A stretch of DNA of 9,645 bases. Origin: Rubrobacteraceae bacterium (GTDB lineage Bacteria; Actinomycetota; Rubrobacteria; Rubrobacterales; Rubrobacteraceae). Below are positions 7,406 through 9,645 of this stretch, one piece after another. Position 1 is the first letter of the stretch; each line of letters begins with the position of its first letter. The translations under genes and the position numbers were made by a program. The DNA is taken from contig JACCSM010000541.1 of the NCBI GenBank assembly GCA_013698525.1, forward strand, positions 1 to 9,645, written 5' to 3'. The notes under the pieces were generated by a model. The model was given only the letters and a program-made list of their open reading frames with translations. It had not been told where the DNA came from and made no database searches.

Positions 7406-7427
7406 ACTACGCTCCACTTTGACCCAC
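7403..7427 (-). promoter_or_regulatory. MraZ operator: three GTGG(G/A) repeats at 10-bp steps
   Basis: On the minus strand GTGGG (7423-7427), GTGGA (7413-7417) and GTGGG (7403-7407) follow each other at exactly 10 bp, one helical turn. In the TGGGN register this reads TGGGT, TGGAG, TGGGA, each separated by 5 nt. That is the arrangement known for E. coli MraZ binding (TGGGN direct repeats with 5-nt spacers), and it sits just ahead of mraZ. The spacing is seen directly; binding is inferred from the family. Confidence 0.8.
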
Positions 7428-7436
7428 AACAGCGAA

Positions 7437-7465
7437 ATTCTTGCATATGCACGGAAAAACCGCAA
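7437..7465 (-). promoter_or_regulatory. Candidate promoter of the dcw operon
   Basis: On the minus strand TTGCGG (7460-7465), a 17-bp spacer, then AAGAAT (7437-7442) resemble a housekeeping promoter (3 of 6 and 4 of 6 consensus matches). Transcription would start near 7430, at the edge of the three operator repeats, a sensible place for repression. The match is weak and the position does most of the work; a different promoter further upstream in the leader is possible. Confidence 0.3.
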
Positions 7466-7644
7466 TCTGGGCGGCCGAGAATGGCCCCGAGAGACCGCGT
7501 TTCGTGCGTAAACGTGGTTTTATCCCCCTACCCCAGGGAGTAGGACCCCTATTTAGAATATGTGTTTTGGTGGTTCGTAGAAGGTTTCTCTCCGGGGAAG
7601 TGCCGTACCCCTGGCGTAACATGTCGGTCGTGTGCGAAGCTGAC

Positions 7645-7658
7645 CCCAACATGTTGGG
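7645..7658. repeat. Perfect 14-bp palindrome CCCAACATGTTGGG
   Basis: CCCAACATGTTGGG equals its own reverse complement. Related ATGT(C/T)GG words occur nearby at 7620-7626 and 7651-7657, with a looser ATGTTGCGG at 7670-7678. It could be a binding site for a dimeric regulator, or as RNA a 5-bp hairpin with a CATG loop. No U-tract follows, so it is not a standard terminator. The palindrome is seen directly; its role is unknown. Confidence 0.6.
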
Positions 7659-7720
7659 TATGTGGAAATATGTTGCGGGTTCTAACTATTGGGTGGGTGC
7701 TTACGGGCTGTGTGGATTCG

Positions 7721-7794
7721 TGGGCCCACCAGGACTCGAACCTGGGACCGTCCGATTATGAGTCGGATGCTCTAACCAACTGAGCTATGGGCCC
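7721..7794 (-). tRNA. tRNA with CAU anticodon, most likely tRNA-Ile2
   Basis: A complete 74-nt cloverleaf: 7-bp acceptor GGGCCCA/TGGGCCC, D stem GCTC/GAGC, anticodon stem TCCGA/TCGGA with loop CTCATAA (anticodon at 7758-7760), 5-nt variable loop, T stem CCAGG/CCTGG, discriminator A73. CCA is not encoded. CAU can belong to initiator Met, elongator Met or Ile2. It is not an initiator, because pair 1-72 is a normal G-C and the anticodon stem lacks three G-C pairs. C4-G69 and C5-G68 match the known recognition pairs of TilS in E. coli tRNA-Ile2, and A73 fits Ile. If so, C34 is changed to lysidine by TilS and the tRNA reads AUA. Elongator Met remains possible. It lies 30 nt after tRNA-Asn and is probably co-transcribed with it. 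Confidence 0.9.
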
Positions 7795-7824
7795 TTGGCG
7801 GAAAACCCGGACGGTACCGCCTAG

Positions 7825-7897
<73 letters not shown>

Positions 7898-7912
7898 ATG
7901 TTACAAGAGTGG

Positions 7913-7941
7913 ATTATACGGTTCTGGGCTCGCTGCTTCAA
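7913..7941 (-). promoter_or_regulatory. Strong promoter of the tRNA-Asn/tRNA-Ile2 unit
   Basis: On the minus strand TTGAAG (7936-7941), a 17-bp spacer and a perfect TATAAT (7913-7918) give a near-consensus housekeeping promoter. Transcription would begin near 7906, about 8 nt before the mature tRNA-Asn 5' end. The -35 box contains the dnaG stop codon TGA (7938-7940), so the gene end and the promoter are merged. It is the best promoter match in the window. Confidence 0.8.
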
Positions 7942-9645
7942 GGTCCGGCTGCGGAAGAGCGCAAGGCCTGTTTGAGATGTTGGATCTCCGACTGCAGCAT
8001 ATCCTTCCGGTCATAATCCTGCGTTTCACGCTTGCTCTGTTCGCGGCTCAGGATCGCCAGCCGCAACCAGGCTTCGCGTACGGAGGTCCCTGACGGGTAG
8101 AGCCTCTCCCCCTGAGAAGCGAGGGCACCGATCTGGTCCATCAGCGGCCTGGCCCTCTCATCCGAGAGCACGGCGTCGAGATCTCTGCCCGCGTGTTCTC
8201 TCAATAGGGTGAAGATCCGGGCGTGGGTTTCGTCATGAAAATCCTCGGTATGCAGCGTCAAGGGCTCTGGGAGACTCGGGATCTCTATGCCCTCGTCGAG
8301 GAGGGGGGCTGTGAGGTCGGGCCTGGCAAGAATGAGGGTGAGCACGGCGCCGCCGGCCTCCGTTTGCGGGTCGGCCTGGCCACCGGCCCGCGAGGATGAG
8401 CTGGAAGGCTGCTTCGCCGTCTGCAGGACCTCTGGACCAACACCCAGGGATTCCGTGGCCAGACGCAGGGCCTCGCGGTAGAGGACAGGGTCTTTGATCT
8501 CCTGGATCATGCTCTTTACCTCGGGAACGGCCCTGGAGCGCTGTGTGGCATCCGCTCCCCTAATACGGGCGACGATGCGCCTGATGCCGTACTCGAGCAC
8601 GGGCACTGCATCCTTCAACTTCCCTGCAAACTCCTCGGGTGAATGCTCCAGGAGCCAGTCCGCAGGGTCTTCGGGTAGACGTAGGACCCGGAGATCCAGC
8701 TTCAAATCGGCCGCCGTCGCGGCCGCCCGCTCTATCGCCCTCTCCCCCGCCGCGTCCGGGTCGAAGAGGACGTAGATCCTATCCGCGTAGCCGCTGAGCA
8801 TACGCAGGTGGCCAGGGGTCGTCGCTGTGCCCAACGTGGCGACGGCGTTCTGGATGCCCGACTGGTAGAGCATCAGCACGTCCGTGTAGCCCTCGACGAC
8901 CAGCGCTGCGCGCTCCTTACGGATAGCCTCTGAGACTTGCGGGAAGCCGTAGAGCAGGTCCCGCTTGTTGAAGATCTCCGTCTCGGGAGAGTTGAGGTAC
9001 TTGGGTTGGGCATCCCCGAGCGCCCTCGCCCCAAAGCCCACGATCCTACCCCGCCGGTCCGAGATGGGGAAGGTGATCCTGCCAGCAAAACGCTCCCCAC
9101 CCCGCGGCGAAAGAAGCCCGGCCGCATCGAGGACCCCCGTGCCGAGATCCAACCTCCCAGCCGCACCCACAAATCCCGAAATACCCCGCGGCGGCGCGTA
9201 CCCCAAACGAAATTCTTCTATAGTAGAAAGCTGAATGCGGCGGTCTTTCAGGTAGCGGCGGGCGTTCTCTGCTTCCGGGGTTTCGGACCTTAGGAGGTAC
9301 TTGTTGTAGTAGACGGTGGCGGCGGCGAGGGCCCTGTGGATCTGACGTCGACGGAGGGTACGTTCCCTTGCGGCGTCGGGATCTCCCCCGCCCTCGAACT
9401 GCAGCTCCACGCCGGAGCGGTCGGCGAGGTAGGAGACCGCATCTGAGAACTCCAGAGACTTGAGGTCCATGACGAGCTTGATGGCGTCCCCGCCCATTTT
9501 GCACCCGAAACAGTGGTAGAGGTTCTTCTCCGGGTCGACGCTGAAGGAAGGGGTCTTTTCCTGGTGGTCGGGGTAGGGGCAGAGGCCTGCGAAGCGGGCT
9601 CCCTGCCGCTTTAGGGCCGTGAACTCGGAGGCCACCTCGACGATG
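7938..9645 (-). CDS. dnaG: DnaG, DNA primase (5' end beyond the window)
   Basis: The primase that makes RNA primers at the replication fork, recruited by DnaB helicase. The reading frame is open to the window edge: IVE precedes the GTG at 9635, matching the family's DIVDVV segment, so the true start lies outside and perhaps 20-25 residues are missing. Counted from that GTG, the CHC2 zinc domain has Cys19, His24, Cys42 and Cys45. The RNA polymerase domain has ERFAGRITFPI (181-191), PKYLNSPET (211-219), and the TOPRIM motifs EGYTDV (248-253) and FDPDAAG (291-297). A Ser-rich linker (410-415) leads to a C-terminal helicase-binding-type domain (about 428-565). The first metal pair is C-x4-H, where many primases have C-x2-H. 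The gene ends 40 nt before tRNA-Asn. Identity is secure. Confidence 0.96.
   Translation of the reverse strand, partial: IVEVASEFTALKRQGARFAGLCPYPDHQEKTPSFSVDPEKNLYHCFGCKMGGDAIKLVMDLKSLEFSDAVSYLADRSGVELQFEGGGDPDAARERTLRRRQIHRALAAATVYYNKYLLRSETPEAENARRYLKDRRIQLSTIEEFRLGYAPPRGISGFVGAAGRLDLGTGVLDAAGLLSPRGGERFAGRITFPISDRRGRIVGFGARALGDAQPKYLNSPETEIFNKRDLLYGFPQVSEAIRKERAALVVEGYTDVLMLYQSGIQNAVATLGTATTPGHLRMLSGYADRIYVLFDPDAAGERAIERAAATAADLKLDLRVLRLPEDPADWLLEHSPEEFAGKLKDAVPVLEYGIRRIVARIRGADATQRSRAVPEVKSMIQEIKDPVLYREALRLATESLGVGPEVLQTAKQPSSSSSRAGGQADPQTEAGGAVLTLILARPDLTAPLLDEGIEIPSLPEPLTLHTEDFHDETHARIFTLLREHAGRDLDAVLSDERARPLMDQIGALASQGERLYPSGTSVREAWLRLAILSREQSKRETQDYDRKDMLQSEIQHLKQALRSSAAGP

Larger units (their letters stand above)
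7392..7720 (-). other. Gene-free leader between the tRNA unit and mraZ
   Basis: About 330 bases with no convincing gene on either strand. Open frames here (for example minus 7652-7407 and plus 7441-7761) have no family resemblance, and the plus one runs into the tRNA gene. The stretch holds the MraZ operator, a weak candidate promoter, a 14-bp palindrome (7645-7658) and a short hairpin (7527-7544). It is visibly less GC-rich in places than the genes. I see no clear intrinsic terminator with a U-tract after the tRNA-Ile2 gene, so read-through from the tRNA promoter into the dcw operon cannot be excluded. Confidence 0.6.

Noticed and set aside
7527..7544. Hairpin (7-bp stem including one G-U pair, 4-nt loop) as terminator of the tRNA unit
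   Set aside because: No T-run follows on the minus strand; the next bases are G-rich then ATAAAA. Kept only as a possible leader structure.
7554..7559. TATTCT as a -10 box for a second dcw promoter
   Set aside because: No acceptable -35 hexamer at 16-18 bp upstream on the minus strand.
7407..7652. An 81-codon minus-strand open frame in the leader, in the same frame as mraZ
   Set aside because: It has no recognisable domain, no good ribosome binding site, starts inside the palindrome and ends at the TAG just before mraZ. It looks like chance.
7441..7761. Plus-strand open frame of 106 codons
   Set aside because: It runs antisense through the operator-proximal region and into the tRNA-Ile2 gene, with no family resemblance.
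7797..7821. GGCGG/CCGCC inverted repeat between the two tRNA genes
   Set aside because: Only 5 bp with a 15-nt loop and no T-run. It may help processing but is too weak to call.

Overview
The window is a stretch of bacterial chromosome in which every supported gene lies on the minus strand, so it reads from right to left. The DNA is GC-rich, uses GTG, TTG and probably CTG starts as well as ATG, and carries the division and cell wall (dcw) cluster in near-canonical order. Codon use, the DnaG zinc-finger variant and the overall protein character suggest a deep-branching actinobacterium, perhaps Rubrobacter-like. That is an impression from the proteins, not a proof.

Right end (9645 to 7938): dnaG, the replication primase, cut at its 5' end by the window edge. 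Its stop codon lies inside the -35 box of a strong promoter (7913-7941: TTGAAG, 17 bp, TATAAT). That promoter drives a two-gene tRNA unit, tRNA-Asn(GUU) then a CAU tRNA that is most likely tRNA-Ile2. Neither tRNA gene encodes CCA.

Middle (7720 to 7392): about 330 bases without a gene. They hold a 14-bp perfect palindrome, a weak candidate promoter, and next to the cluster three GTGG(G/A) repeats at exact 10-bp steps. The repeats match the known MraZ operator pattern, and the last one overlaps the mraZ ribosome binding site.

Left part (7391 to 1): mraZ, rsmH, ftsL, ftsI, murF, mraY, murD and the first 26 codons of ftsW. Genes overlap or are separated by a few bases (GTGA, TGATG, ATGA junctions), so they look like one polycistronic, translationally coupled operon. 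MraZ is the likely autorepressor. RsmH modifies 16S rRNA. FtsL, FtsI and FtsW belong to the septal machinery. MurF, MraY and MurD build the lipid-linked cell wall precursor. murE, usually between ftsI and murF, is absent: ftsI and murF overlap by 4 nt.

I do not see an undescribed biological system here. The noteworthy points are regulatory and structural: the apparent CTG start of mraZ with an operator over its ribosome binding site, the missing murE, a hairpin that holds the murF ribosome binding site, and the palindrome in the leader.
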